Of a DNA stretch of 64,000 bases, positions 51,873 to 60,180 are shown in pieces. The DNA is taken from the NCBI RefSeq assembly GCF_014204915.1, contig NZ_JACHMH010000001.1:2356001-2420000 (forward strand). The letters are read 5' to 3'. Source of the DNA: Crossiella cryophila (GTDB taxonomy: Bacteria; Actinomycetota; Actinomycetes; Mycobacteriales; Pseudonocardiaceae). A program made the translations under genes and the position numbers. Position 1 is the first letter of the stretch. Each line of letters begins with the position of its first letter. The notes under the pieces were generated by a model that worked only from the letters and a program-made list of their open reading frames with translations, did not search any database and had not been told where the DNA came from.

Positions 51873-52783
51873 GCCGCCCTCCGGCTGTTCGCGCGCTTGG
51901 TCTCCAGCTGGGTCAGCACGAAGTCCTCCAGGGTCATCTCCCGGCTGGTCCACGGCGCGGCGACCGCCGGTGGTTCCAGCGGCGGCGGCACCCGCAGCAG
52001 GAAGGTGGACTGGTGGTCGGTGTGGCTGGCCCGCACCACCTCGCCGGGCACCGGCGGCGCGGTGGAACGCGGGCCGACGTAGTAGCGGTGACTGCCCAGG
52101 ATGTCGTCCACCGCGTCGTCGACCAGCAGTGCGCCGTCGGCCAGCAGCACCAGGTGGTCGGTCACCCCGCCGAGTTCGGCCACCACGTGGGTGGACAGCA
52201 GCACGGTCATCCCGGTGTCGGCCGCCTCGGTGAGCAGTTCCTGGGTGACCTCGCGCCGGGCCAACGGGTCCAAATTGGACAGTGGCTCGTCCAGCAGTAG
52301 CACCGAGGGGCAGGAGCCCAGCGCGATGGCGAAGGCCACCTGTGCCTGCTGCCCGCCGGAAAGCCTGCCGCACGGGCGGTCCAGCGGGATCTCGAAGCGT
52401 TCCAGCCAGCGGGCGGCGCGCGAGGGGTCCCACACGTGGTTGAACCGGGCCGCCACCTCCAGCATGGTGGCCACCTGGAGCTGCCGGTACAGCGGTTTGT
52501 CCTGCGCGACAAAGGAAACCCGGCCCTCGCCACCCCGGCTGCGCCCGGCCGCGACCGGTCGGCCGCCGATCTGGGCACTGCCCTCGGTCGGCGTGAGCAG
52601 TCCGGCGAGCATGGTCAGCAGGGTGGTCTTGCCCGCTCCGTTCGGCCCGACCAGCGCGGCCACCCGCCCGGCCGGGACCCGGAAGGTGCAGTCCCGCAAC
52701 GCCCAGTTCGAGCCGCGGCCGAACAGCCGCCGGTACTGCTTGCCGATCCCGGTGACCTCGAGCGCGTCCGTGGCGGCGCTCAT
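51869..52783 (-). CDS. ABC transporter ATP-binding protein of the GntR operon
   Basis: 304-aa ATPase with Walker A GPNGAGKTTLL (about 46-56), signature LSGGQQAQVAFAIAL (near 139) and Walker B SVLLLDEPLSNLDPLARRE (near 160). The H-loop is LLSTHVVAELGG. The C-terminal tail of about 70 residues after the ATPase core is Pro-rich. It is translationally coupled at both ends (4-bp overlaps with the GntR gene and the permease gene), so one mRNA makes all three. Bacitracin-type or cell-wall-stress export is common for such operons; not shown here. Confidence 0.92.
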   Translation of the reverse strand: MSAATDALEVTGIGKQYRRLFGRGSNWALRDCTFRVPAGRVAALVGPNGAGKTTLLTMLAGLLTPTEGSAQIGGRPVAAGRSRGGEGRVSFVAQDKPLYRQLQVATMLEVAARFNHVWDPSRAARWLERFEIPLDRPCGRLSGGQQAQVAFAIALGSCPSVLLLDEPLSNLDPLARREVTQELLTEAADTGMTVLLSTHVVAELGGVTDHLVLLADGALLVDDAVDDILGSHRYYVGPRSTAPPVPGEVVRASHTDHQSTFLLRVPPPLEPPAVAAPWTSREMTLEDFVLTQLETKRANSRRAA

Positions 52784-53163
52784 GCGCCACCGTCCTCGCG
52801 GGTCAGGGCGGCGCCGAGCAGGGCCCGCATGTCCTCGTCGTTCAACCCGGCCTCGCGTGCGCTTCGCACCCAGTCCTCCAATTGTCGTCGCAGCTCGGGG
52901 GAGAGGTCCGTGGCGGTGGATTCCACCGTGCTGCGCACGAACGTGCCCGAGCCCTGCCGGACCTCCAGCAGCCCGGCCAGCTCCAGTTCCCGGTACGCCT
53001 TGAGCACCGTGTTCTGGTTCACGCCGCAGGTGGCGACCACCTCGCGCACGGTCGGCAACCGGTCACCCGGCCGTAGCCAGCCCAGCCGCACGGCATCGCG
53101 CACCTGGTGCATGAGCTGCCGGTACGCCGGCATGCCTGCGGCCCGATCCACCCGGAACTCCAC
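52780..53163 (-). CDS. GntR-family regulator, YtrA subfamily
   Basis: 127-aa regulator: winged helix (about 12-75; QLMHQVRDAVRLGWLRPGD, VREVVATCGVNQNTVLKAYR) and a short helical tail of about 50 residues without an effector domain, which is the YtrA subfamily. GTG 53163 has GGAG upstream. It starts the ABC operon and probably represses it. An inverted repeat CTAGT-N10-ACTAG at 53184-53203 lies just upstream. Confidence 0.92.
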   Translation of the reverse strand: MEFRVDRAAGMPAYRQLMHQVRDAVRLGWLRPGDRLPTVREVVATCGVNQNTVLKAYRELELAGLLEVRQGSGTFVRSTVESTATDLSPELRRQLEDWVRSAREAGLNDEDMRALLGAALTREDGGA

Positions 53164-53183
53164 GGCATCACTCCGAGATTGTG

Positions 53184-53203
53184 CTAGTCAACTGTAACAC
53201 TAG
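53184..53203. promoter_or_regulatory. Candidate operator of the GntR/ABC operon
   Basis: CTAGT (53184-53188) and ACTAG (53199-53203) form an inverted repeat with a 10-bp centre, 20 bp upstream of the regulator start. It overlaps the last codons of the preceding reductase gene. YtrA-type regulators bind such sites in their own promoters. Confidence 0.45.
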
Positions 53204-53855
53204 AAGACTGTAGCAACTCTCGGGCGATGGTGAGCGCGAAGGGGCGCGGGCCGTGCTTGCGCAGCAGTGCGGGCACCAGCAGCACCAGCGCCTCGGTGCC
53301 GCGCGCGGTGTCGATCCCGCCCAGGTCCTCGATCCACTCCGGCGGCCAGCCGAGGTCGCCGAGCAGTCCGCGCACGAGGTCCTTGGCCGCCGGGTCCGCG
53401 CCGGAGAGGAAGGCGGTCGGCGGGGTGGCGAGCAGGCGCGGGTTGGTCATCACGGTGAACAGCATCGTGTTGAGCGTCTTGACCACCCGGGTCTCCGGCA
53501 GCGCGTCCTGGAGCACCTCGGCCAGACTGCTGTCCGGGAAGCACAGCCCGCCCGGCAGTCCGTCCGGGCCGCGCCGGGTGGCGTTGGCGATGTCCACGAG
53601 AACCTTGCCGCGCAACACATCCCGCAGTGCGCGCAGCCGTTGCGGCGAGCTGTCGCCAGGGGTGGCGTTGATGACGATCCCGGCCCGGTCGGCCGCCTCC
53701 CGCGCGGTGGTGAAGGTGACCGGAAGCCCGGCCCAACTTTCCGTTGCCGCAGCTGGATTCCTGGTGCCGATGAGCACGGAATGCCCGGCCGCACCGAGCT
53801 TGTCGGCCAGATTGGCCGCGACCCGGCCGGAGCCGAGGATGGCGATGGTGGTCAT
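53184..53855 (-). CDS. NADP-dependent F420-reductase-like oxidoreductase
   Basis: 223-aa Rossmann-fold protein beginning MTTIAILGSGRVAANLADKL, with RNPAAATESW as the NADP-phosphate-binding loop, the same fold as NADPH:F420 oxidoreductases and related short reductases. GDSSPQRLRALRDVL and KVLVDIANATRRGPDG follow the family pattern, and VVKTLNTMLFTVM is the usual third-strand block. ATG 53855 has AAGGGAG upstream. It lies 32 bp after the IMPase-like gene and is probably co-transcribed. Whether the cofactor is F420 or a small carbonyl substrate is used is open. Confidence 0.85.
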   Translation of the reverse strand: MTTIAILGSGRVAANLADKLGAAGHSVLIGTRNPAAATESWAGLPVTFTTAREAADRAGIVINATPGDSSPQRLRALRDVLRGKVLVDIANATRRGPDGLPGGLCFPDSSLAEVLQDALPETRVVKTLNTMLFTVMTNPRLLATPPTAFLSGADPAAKDLVRGLLGDLGWPPEWIEDLGGIDTARGTEALVLLVPALLRKHGPRPFALTIARELLQSSSVTVD

Positions 53856-53887
53856 GCGTTGTCTCCCTTTGGCTCGAGGTGGTGTGA

Positions 53888-54679
53888 TCAGGCGACCGCG
53901 GTGAGCACGTCGACCGCGGCCCGGTGCACCGCGGGCGCACTGGCCAGGAAGTCCGCCGCACCCGGCTGCCATGGCCTGCCGTGCGTGTCGGTGACCACGC
54001 CGCCCGCCTCCCGCGCCAGCAGCGCCCCGGCCAGCAGTCCGGACCGCACATCGCTGTACTGCCAGAACACATCCAGCCGCCCGGCCGCCAGCTGCACGAG
54101 CTGCAAGGTCGCGGGTACCGACATCCGCGCGACCAGCGCCGCCCCGAGCATGGCGGTGATCGACTCCCCGATCCGCCGCAGGGTCAAGGCATCCTCGCCC
54201 GGCCGCGCCTGCCCGGTGGCCACGAACGCGGCGTCCAGGCTCGTCTTCGTCGAGGCCCGCAAAGCGATCCCGTTGTGCCACGCGCCTTCGCCGCGGATCG
54301 CGGTGTAGAGGTCCCCGGTCAGCGGCAGGTGCACCACGGTGAGCACGGCCTCGTTGTCCCGCACCAGGGTGGCGGTCACCGCCCAGTCGGCGAGCCCGTG
54401 CACGTGATTGATGTTGCCCTCCACCGGATCGGTGACCCACCACTCCCCGGCGGGCAACGCGCTCCCCGCCAGCTCATCGTCCACCCAGCCCGCCCCCGGC
54501 CGGATCCGGCGCAACGCCTCCCGCAACACCTCCAGCGAGGTGTCGTCGTTGGCGCGCAAGGAATCGAGGATCTCCTCGAGGCTCCCCGGCCGGGCGTCCT
54601 CGGCGAACCGCTGACGCACCCGGTAGCCCGCGGCCCGTACCGCGGTCACGACAGCAGGCAGCAACTTCTTGTCAGACAT
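53888..54679 (-). CDS. Inositol-monophosphatase-like protein with altered metal site
   Basis: 263-aa protein of the IMPase/CysQ fold. The metal motif, usually DPIDGTxN, reads WVTDPVEGNINHVHGLADWA (near 85-104), so the second acidic residue is Glu and the Thr is Asn. The second motif is YSDVRSGLLAGALLAREAGG (normally WDxAAG), where Asp is retained in SDVRSG. The first Glu ligand may be in GWVDDELAG. The changed residues make ordinary phosphatase activity uncertain. It is divergent from the LysR gene and upstream of the reductase gene. Confidence 0.8.
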   Translation of the reverse strand: MSDKKLLPAVVTAVRAAGYRVRQRFAEDARPGSLEEILDSLRANDDTSLEVLREALRRIRPGAGWVDDELAGSALPAGEWWVTDPVEGNINHVHGLADWAVTATLVRDNEAVLTVVHLPLTGDLYTAIRGEGAWHNGIALRASTKTSLDAAFVATGQARPGEDALTLRRIGESITAMLGAALVARMSVPATLQLVQLAAGRLDVFWQYSDVRSGLLAGALLAREAGGVVTDTHGRPWQPGAADFLASAPAVHRAAVDVLTAVA

Positions 54680-54781
54680 GGGTTTCCCATTCCTGGATAA
54701 CGGATTGGTTCGACAAAACCCACGCTAAATCCAAGAACACATGTCGTCAAATGCATGCTATTCAGTACTAACATTACCGCC

Positions 54782-55687
54782 ATGCATTTGGACCTGAACC
54801 TGCTGACCGCACTGGACGCCCTGCTGGAGGAGGGCAGCGTGGCCGGCGCCGCCGCCCGCCTGCACCTGACCCAGCCCGCGATGAGCCGTGCCCTTGGCCG
54901 GATCCGCCGCGCCATGGGCGATGAGATCCTGGTCCGCACCGGCAGGACCATGACCCCGACCCCACGTGCACTGGCCGTCCAGGCCCAGGTGCACACCCTG
55001 GTCCGCCAGGCCCACACCGTGCTGACCCCGGACCACGCCCTGGACCTGACCACCCTGGACCGCACCTTCACCCTGCGCTGGCACGACGCGGTCACCACCG
55101 CCGCCGCCCCCGCCCTGCTGGCCAGGATCAGCACCCAGGCCCCCGGCGTCCGCCTGCGCCTGCTCCCCGAAGCCGGCACCGACGACACCGACCTCCGCCA
55201 CGGCCGCGTGGACCTGGAAATCACCGCCGCCACCCCGGAATCCCCTGACCTGGCGCACGAAACCATCGCGCACGACCGCCTGGTCGTGGCCATGCGCGAG
55301 AACCACCCGGCAGCGGCCAGGAAACTCACCCCGGCCCGCTACGCCAAGGCCCCCCACCTCATCGTCTCCCGCCGCGGCCAACTAACCGACCCCGTGGACG
55401 GCCTCCTCGCCGAACACGGCCTGCACCGCCAGGTCCACGCCGCCGTCCCCACCGCCACCGCCGCCCTGCATTGCCTACGCGACAACGACTTCCTGGTGGT
55501 CCTCCCCGAACACATGACCCGCGCCGCCAGCCAGGACACCGGCCTGCTGATCCGTCCGCTCCCGTTCCCCACCCCGCCGATCCCGGTGATCATGTCCTGG
55601 CATCAGCGCTACACCGGCGATCCGGCGCACACCTGGCTGCGCACGCAGACCCGCGCCGTGGTGGCGGAACTGTGCGGCCTCGCCTGA
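54782..55687 (+). CDS. LysR-family transcriptional regulator
   Basis: 301-aa regulator beginning MHLDLNLLTALDALLEEGSV, with helix-turn-helix AAARLHLTQPAMSRALGRIR (about 22-41) and an effector-binding domain of two lobes after residue 90. It is NodD/LeuO-like by the Arg-rich RTGRTMTPTPRA segment. ATG 54782 starts the family-typical sequence; ATG 54755 is an alternative. The divergent gene pair (IMPase-like and reductase) is the likely target, since LysR regulators usually act on the divergent gene. Confidence 0.92.
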   Translation: MHLDLNLLTALDALLEEGSVAGAAARLHLTQPAMSRALGRIRRAMGDEILVRTGRTMTPTPRALAVQAQVHTLVRQAHTVLTPDHALDLTTLDRTFTLRWHDAVTTAAAPALLARISTQAPGVRLRLLPEAGTDDTDLRHGRVDLEITAATPESPDLAHETIAHDRLVVAMRENHPAAARKLTPARYAKAPHLIVSRRGQLTDPVDGLLAEHGLHRQVHAAVPTATAALHCLRDNDFLVVLPEHMTRAASQDTGLLIRPLPFPTPPIPVIMSWHQRYTGDPAHTWLRTQTRAVVAELCGLA

Positions 55688-55691
55688 ATCC

Positions 55692-56312
55692 CTAACCGAC
55701 CGCGACCTCCGACCCCAGGTACGGAGTCACGTTGCGCATGGCGCGGGCCACGTACTCCTCCTTCTCCCCAACCGGCGCCACATAATGCAACGCCTCCTCC
55801 GCAGCCTCCACCCCCACCAGCCGGGTGATGACCCACGCGGCCAGGTAATGCGAGGCGAGGCACCCACCGGCCGTGGCGATGTTGCCCCTGGCGTACAGGG
55901 GTTGGTTCAGGACTTCGATTCCGGCGGCGACCACCCAGGGCCGGGTGGTGAGGTCGGTGCAGGCGGGGATGTCGTTGAGTAGGCCGAGTTTGGCCAGTAC
56001 CAGGGTGCCGGAGCATTGGGCGGCCAGGAGTTGGCGGGTGGGGTCGAGGGATTGCAGGGTGGTCATGATGGTGGGGTTGGCTACTACCTCGCGGGTTTGT
56101 TTGCCGCTGCCGATGATGACGGCGTCGGCGGTGCAGGCTTCGGACAGGGTGGTCATGGACTCGATGACGACGCCGTTCATGGAGCGGACCTTGGGGGTGG
56201 GGCTGGCTATGGTGACTCGCCAGTCGGGGCGCTTGATCCGGTTGAGGACGCCTAGGGCGATGAGGGAGTCGAGTTCGTTGTAGCCCTCGAAGGTCAGGAT
56301 CGCGATGTGCAT
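55692..56312 (-). CDS. DJ-1/PfpI-family protein
   Basis: 206-aa glutamine-amidotransferase-like fold. The nucleophile elbow is AAQCSGTLVLA (Cys near 101) and the N-terminus MHIAILTFEGYNELDS is typical of the PfpI/ThiJ branch that AraC-type regulators also carry. A His after the elbow (ASHYLAAWVITRLVG) is in place. ATG 56312 has AAGGAG upstream. It is convergent with LysR (5-bp gap) and divergent from the MocR regulator, which may control it. Isonitrile-hydratase, glyoxalase or chaperone-like roles occur in the family. Confidence 0.88.
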   Translation of the reverse strand: MHIAILTFEGYNELDSLIALGVLNRIKRPDWRVTIASPTPKVRSMNGVVIESMTTLSEACTADAVIIGSGKQTREVVANPTIMTTLQSLDPTRQLLAAQCSGTLVLAKLGLLNDIPACTDLTTRPWVVAAGIEVLNQPLYARGNIATAGGCLASHYLAAWVITRLVGVEAAEEALHYVAPVGEKEEYVARAMRNVTPYLGSEVAVG

Positions 56313-56359
56313 GGACTGCTCCTTTTCGGCCTGGTGGCGGCAGCCTAGGAGCGGTATGC

Positions 56360-56390
56360 ATGACAGTCGAATAATTGTCATGGATACAAT
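56360..56390. promoter_or_regulatory. Inverted repeats between PfpI-like and MocR genes
   Basis: ATGACA (56360-56365) with TGTCAT (56376-56381), and overlapping it ATTGT (56374-56378) with ACAAT (56386-56390). This AT-rich pair lies just before the MocR start and is a plausible MocR binding site for both divergent genes. Confidence 0.55.
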
Positions 56391-56398
56391 CGGGGGCC

Positions 56399-57733
56399 AT
56401 GCGGATCCCTCGGTACAAGCGGGTGGTGGACTCGCTCGCGGCGGAGTTGCGGTCGGGGCGCTGGCCGGTGGGGACCCGGCTGCCCACGCATCGGGAACTC
56501 GCCGCCAGGGAGGGCATCGCGCTGGTGACCGCCTCTCGGGTGTATGCCGAGTTGGCGGCGATGGGGCTGGTGAGTGGGGAGCAGGGGCGGGGCACGTTCG
56601 TGCGGGATCTGTCGTTGCCGGGAGAGGGGGTTGATCAGCAGTTCGTGGCGGCGGATGCGATTGATCTCCGGTTCAACCATCCCTCGATCCCTGGGCAGGC
56701 CGATCTGTTGCGGCAGGCGTTGCGGGAGTTGGCGACCGCGGGGGATCTGGATGCTTTGCTGCGGTACCAACCGCATCGGGGGCGAGGCCAGGATCGGGGT
56801 GCGGTGGCCCGGCACCTTCTGCGGCGTGGGTTGAGTGTGGACGCCGAGCAGGTGCTCGTGGTCAGTGGTGCGCAGCATGGGCTCGCGGTGACCGCGATGG
56901 CCACGTTGCAGCATGGGGATGTGGTGGCGGTGGACGCGTTGACCTATCCGGGGTTCAAGGTGCTCGCGCAGTCGCTGGGGCTGGAGCTGGTGGCGGTGCC
57001 TGGGGGTCGGGCGGGGCCGGATCTTGTTGCGTTGGAACAGCTTTGTGTGCGGCGGCCGGTGCGGGCGGTTTATGCGATGCCGACGCTGCACAATCCGTTG
57101 GGGTGGGTCATGTCCGCTACCGCTCGGGCACGGTTGGTGGCGGTCGCGCGGCGGCACGATCTGATCCTCATCGAGGACGCCGCCTACGCCTACCTGGTCG
57201 AGGATCCGCCGCCGCCGTTGGCGGTGCTGGCGCCGGAGCGCACCGTGTATGTGTCCAGTCTGTCCAAGAGTGTGGGGACGGGGCTGCGGGTTGGGTTCGT
57301 GGTGGCGCCAGTGGACCGGGTGGCGGCGATCGCTCGGGTTGTCCGGGCCACCACCTGGAGCACGCCCGCGCTGGCCACCGAGATCGCCTGTCGTTGGCTG
57401 GAGGATGGCACCGTGGATCGGCTGGAAGTCCGGAAGCGGGCCGATGCCGTCGCACGGCAGGACATCGCCAGGGAGGTGTTCGCCGGGCTGCCCAGTATCG
57501 GGCACCCGGCGTCCTACTTCCGGTGGTTGCCGCTGGCGGAGAGTGCGCGGGCGGATCGGATCGCGGCAACGCTTGCCCGGCAACGGATCGCGGTCTCCAC
57601 GGCGGAGGCGTTCGCGGCCACCGCCGTGGTGCCGCGGGCACTTCGGCTGGCGCTGGGGTCGGTCGGGCCGGCCGAGCTGGAACAGACGTTGCGTGCGGTT
57701 CGGCGGGTGGTGGAGGAGGACGCGTGCCGCTGA
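56399..57733 (+). CDS. MocR-type GntR/aminotransferase regulator
   Basis: 444-aa protein: GntR winged helix (about 1-75; AAELRSGRWPVGTRLPTHRE, TASRVYAELAAMGLVSG) joined to a fold-type I aminotransferase domain (about 95-440). The PLP-Lys is in VSSLSKSVGTGLRVGFV (near 287), with YAMPTLHNPLGWVM and IEDAAYAYL as further PLP contacts. MocR proteins sense PLP or an amino compound through this domain. ATG 56399 starts the GntR domain. It is divergent from the PfpI-like gene and ends at a terminator. Confidence 0.9.
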   Translation: MRIPRYKRVVDSLAAELRSGRWPVGTRLPTHRELAAREGIALVTASRVYAELAAMGLVSGEQGRGTFVRDLSLPGEGVDQQFVAADAIDLRFNHPSIPGQADLLRQALRELATAGDLDALLRYQPHRGRGQDRGAVARHLLRRGLSVDAEQVLVVSGAQHGLAVTAMATLQHGDVVAVDALTYPGFKVLAQSLGLELVAVPGGRAGPDLVALEQLCVRRPVRAVYAMPTLHNPLGWVMSATARARLVAVARRHDLILIEDAAYAYLVEDPPPPLAVLAPERTVYVSSLSKSVGTGLRVGFVVAPVDRVAAIARVVRATTWSTPALATEIACRWLEDGTVDRLEVRKRADAVARQDIAREVFAGLPSIGHPASYFRWLPLAESARADRIAATLARQRIAVSTAEAFAATAVVPRALRLALGSVGPAELEQTLRAVRRVVEEDACR

Positions 57734-57745
57734 GTGTCTACAAAG

Positions 57746-57778
57746 GACGATCCCACCCGCGGTGCAGGTGGGATCGTC
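57746..57778. terminator. Bidirectional terminator
   Basis: GACGATCCCACC (57746-57757) pairs with GGTGGGATCGTC (57767-57778), perfect 12-bp stem, between the convergent MocR and methyltransferase genes. Confidence 0.88.
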
Positions 57779-57805
57779 TGGGGCGGCGGGGGTTGGGCGG
57801 GTTGG

Positions 57806-59026
57806 TCACAGCAGGTGCACGTCGGGGACGTAGAGGATCCACTTGCCGCCCTGCTCGCGGAATGCCTGCTCGCGCTTGATGATCTCCTCGGCGTGGTTCC
57901 AGGCGAAGAGCAGCAGGTAGTCGGGGTACGGGGTGGTGAACTCTTCGAGGGGGCGGACCGGCAGGTGGGCGCCGGGGGTGAGGCGGTGCTGCTTGCCGGG
58001 GGTGGAGTCGAAGACCCCGGCCACCAGGTCGGGGCCGATGCCGGCGTAGTTGGTGACGGTGGCGCTCTTGGCGGTGGCACCGTAGGCGTACACGGTGGCG
58101 CCCTCGTCCTTGAGCTTGCGCAGCAGGGTGACCAGGTCACCGCAGTTGCGCTTCACCTCGGTGCCCCACTGCTCCAGGGTGGCCAGGGTGTCGATGCCGC
58201 GTTCGCGTTCCTCGGCGATGAGTTCGGCGACCCGCTCCGTCGGCCGGCGGTGCTCGGGGCGGCCGATGGTGTAGCGGATTTCGCCGCCGTGCGTTGGCAG
58301 GCGTTCGACGTCGACCAGGTCGAAGCCGAACTGGCGGGCGGCGGCCTGCACCGAGGTGGCCGAGAACAGGTAGAAGTGCTCGTCGTAGATCTGGTCGAAG
58401 CTGGCGCGTTCGACGATGTCGCCGAGGTAGGGGTCCTCGAAGACGAACACGCCGGTGGGGGAGAGCAGCGCGTCCACGCCGCGGAAGATCGAGTCCAGGT
58501 AGGGGATGTGGCAGACGGTGTTCGCCGCGTAGATCACCTGGGCCGGGCCCTCACTCGCCCGGATCTCCTTGGCCACCGACTCCTCGAAGAAGGCGACCCT
58601 GACCCGCACGCCCTTGCTCGCGGCCACCTCGGCCACGTTCGCCGAGGGGTCCACGCCCAGGTGGCGGACCCCGCGCTCGGCCACGGTGCGCAGCATGATG
58701 CCGTCGTTGCAGCCGAGTTCCACCACCAGCGGGTCGGCCACGTCGCGGCACTCGGTCTCCAGCAGGCGGAGCGCGGTGCCGGCGAAGTGCTCCTGCATGC
58801 GCGCCGAGGTCGAGGAGTGGTACGCGTACTCCTCGTGGAACATCTTCTCCCTCGGCACCTCGGACATCAGCTGAACCATCGTGCATTGCTGGCACACGCC
58901 GATGGCCATGTGGAAGAAGAACTCCTCGGAAGTGTCCTCCGGCTTGCGGAAAGCATCGGAGATCGGCTGCTGGCCGAAATCGAAGAACTGGTAGACCGGG
59001 CCCCGGCAGATGCGGCAGGTAGACAT
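57806..59026 (-). CDS. NDP-sugar C-methyltransferase (NovU/TylCIII type)
   Basis: 406-aa SAM-dependent enzyme. The N-terminal zinc domain has CRICRGPV and CQQCTMVQLM (about 4-50), the Rossmann domain has VVELGCNDGIMLRTV (near 98-112), and the C-terminal domain YGATAKSATVTNYAGIG is typical of the NovU/TcaB9 family that methylates C-3 or C-5 of NDP-4-keto sugars. DEHFYLFSATSVQ is the usual catalytic block with Tyr/His/Glu. It is divergent from the nucleotidylyltransferase gene. With neighbours it indicates a branched deoxysugar. Confidence 0.92.
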   Translation of the reverse strand: MSTCRICRGPVYQFFDFGQQPISDAFRKPEDTSEEFFFHMAIGVCQQCTMVQLMSEVPREKMFHEEYAYHSSTSARMQEHFAGTALRLLETECRDVADPLVVELGCNDGIMLRTVAERGVRHLGVDPSANVAEVAASKGVRVRVAFFEESVAKEIRASEGPAQVIYAANTVCHIPYLDSIFRGVDALLSPTGVFVFEDPYLGDIVERASFDQIYDEHFYLFSATSVQAAARQFGFDLVDVERLPTHGGEIRYTIGRPEHRRPTERVAELIAEERERGIDTLATLEQWGTEVKRNCGDLVTLLRKLKDEGATVYAYGATAKSATVTNYAGIGPDLVAGVFDSTPGKQHRLTPGAHLPVRPLEEFTTPYPDYLLLFAWNHAEEIIKREQAFREQGGKWILYVPDVHLL

Positions 59027-59135
59027 ATCCGCACCGTAAGCGCGCCGGATCGAGTGGTGGTCGAGCTGGGCTCAGACCGCGCCTGCGGTACTGCACCCGA
59101 CGCTGGAGCGACCGGCGGGACACCGGGAGGCGGGC

Positions 59136-60014
59136 ATGCGGGGAATCGTACTCGCGGGCGGATCGGGGAACCGGCTTCACCCGATGACGCTCGCGGTGCC
59201 CAAGGAACTGCTGCCGGTCGGTGACAAACCGATGATCTACTATCCGCTCAGCGTGCTCATGCTGGCCGGAATCCGGGACATCCTGCTCATCGGCGCACCC
59301 GCGGAACTGCCCCGGATCCGGCACCTGCTGGGTGACGGCGGCGAACTCGGACTGCGTATCGACTACCGGGTCCAGGACGAGCCGGGTGGAATTGCCGAGG
59401 CACTGGTGCTCGGCGCCGACCACATCGGCGAGGATTCGGTCGCGCTGATCCACGGGGACCATATTTTCCACGGCCAGCGTTTTTATTCGGTGCTCGCCGA
59501 GCACAGCGCGGAGGTGCGTGGCTGCGTGCTGTTCGGGTCGCCGGTCGGCGAGCCGGGCCGGTGCGGGGCGGCGGAAGTTGACGAGCACGGGCGGCTGCTC
59601 TCCGTCGGCGCGCAGCCGGTGTCCCGGCGCGGTCGGCGGGCGGTCACCGGGCTCGGGTTCTACGACAACGAGGTGGTTGACCTGGTCAAGAACCTGCCGC
59701 CTGCCGGGCCAGGCGAGCCGGACCTGACCCAGGTGCACCGCGCCTACCTGCGGCGAGAGCAGGCGAAGCTGGTCGACCTCGGCCGGGGCTTCGCCTGGCT
59801 GGAGACCGAGACGCCGGAGTCGCTGCTGCAGGCCGGCCACTACGTGCGCACCCTGGAGGCGCGGCAGGGCGCGCGGATCGCCTGTCTGGAGGAGGTGGCG
59901 CTGCGGATGGGATTCATCAGCGCCGCGGACTGCCACCGGCTCGGCGAACGGCTGGCCCGCTCGCCCTACGGCGAGTACGTGATGGCCATCGCGGCCGAGC
60001 TGGGCCCGGTCTGA
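59136..60014 (+). CDS. RmlA-like sugar-1-phosphate nucleotidylyltransferase
   Basis: 292-aa enzyme activating a sugar 1-phosphate, probably glucose 1-phosphate to dTDP-glucose. GGSGNRLHPMT (8-18) is the nucleotide-binding motif with Asn for the usual Thr. VPKELLPVGDKPMIYYPLSV carries the catalytic Lys region. The typical QPSPDGLAQAF is replaced by QDEPGGIAEAL, and LGDNIFYG by IHGDHIFHG (Asp retained). The differences suggest a diverged branch. No RmlB dehydratase gene is within the window. ATG 59136 follows GGGAGG. Confidence 0.85.
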   Translation: MRGIVLAGGSGNRLHPMTLAVPKELLPVGDKPMIYYPLSVLMLAGIRDILLIGAPAELPRIRHLLGDGGELGLRIDYRVQDEPGGIAEALVLGADHIGEDSVALIHGDHIFHGQRFYSVLAEHSAEVRGCVLFGSPVGEPGRCGAAEVDEHGRLLSVGAQPVSRRGRRAVTGLGFYDNEVVDLVKNLPPAGPGEPDLTQVHRAYLRREQAKLVDLGRGFAWLETETPESLLQAGHYVRTLEARQGARIACLEEVALRMGFISAADCHRLGERLARSPYGEYVMAIAAELGPV

Positions 60015-60180
60015 GCACCGCGTCCAGCCGGTCTCCAGTCGCGTTCGAGGAATCGCCAGCACCCTGAACCAGGATGCTGTGCGATTGGTGAGATATCGGC
60101 CGGGGAAGTTCTGTGGAATCGCGCGAAACCCGGTCCGTGCTCTGTTCCAGCTCTCCTGTCCTTATTTCTGAGGTGCGAAG

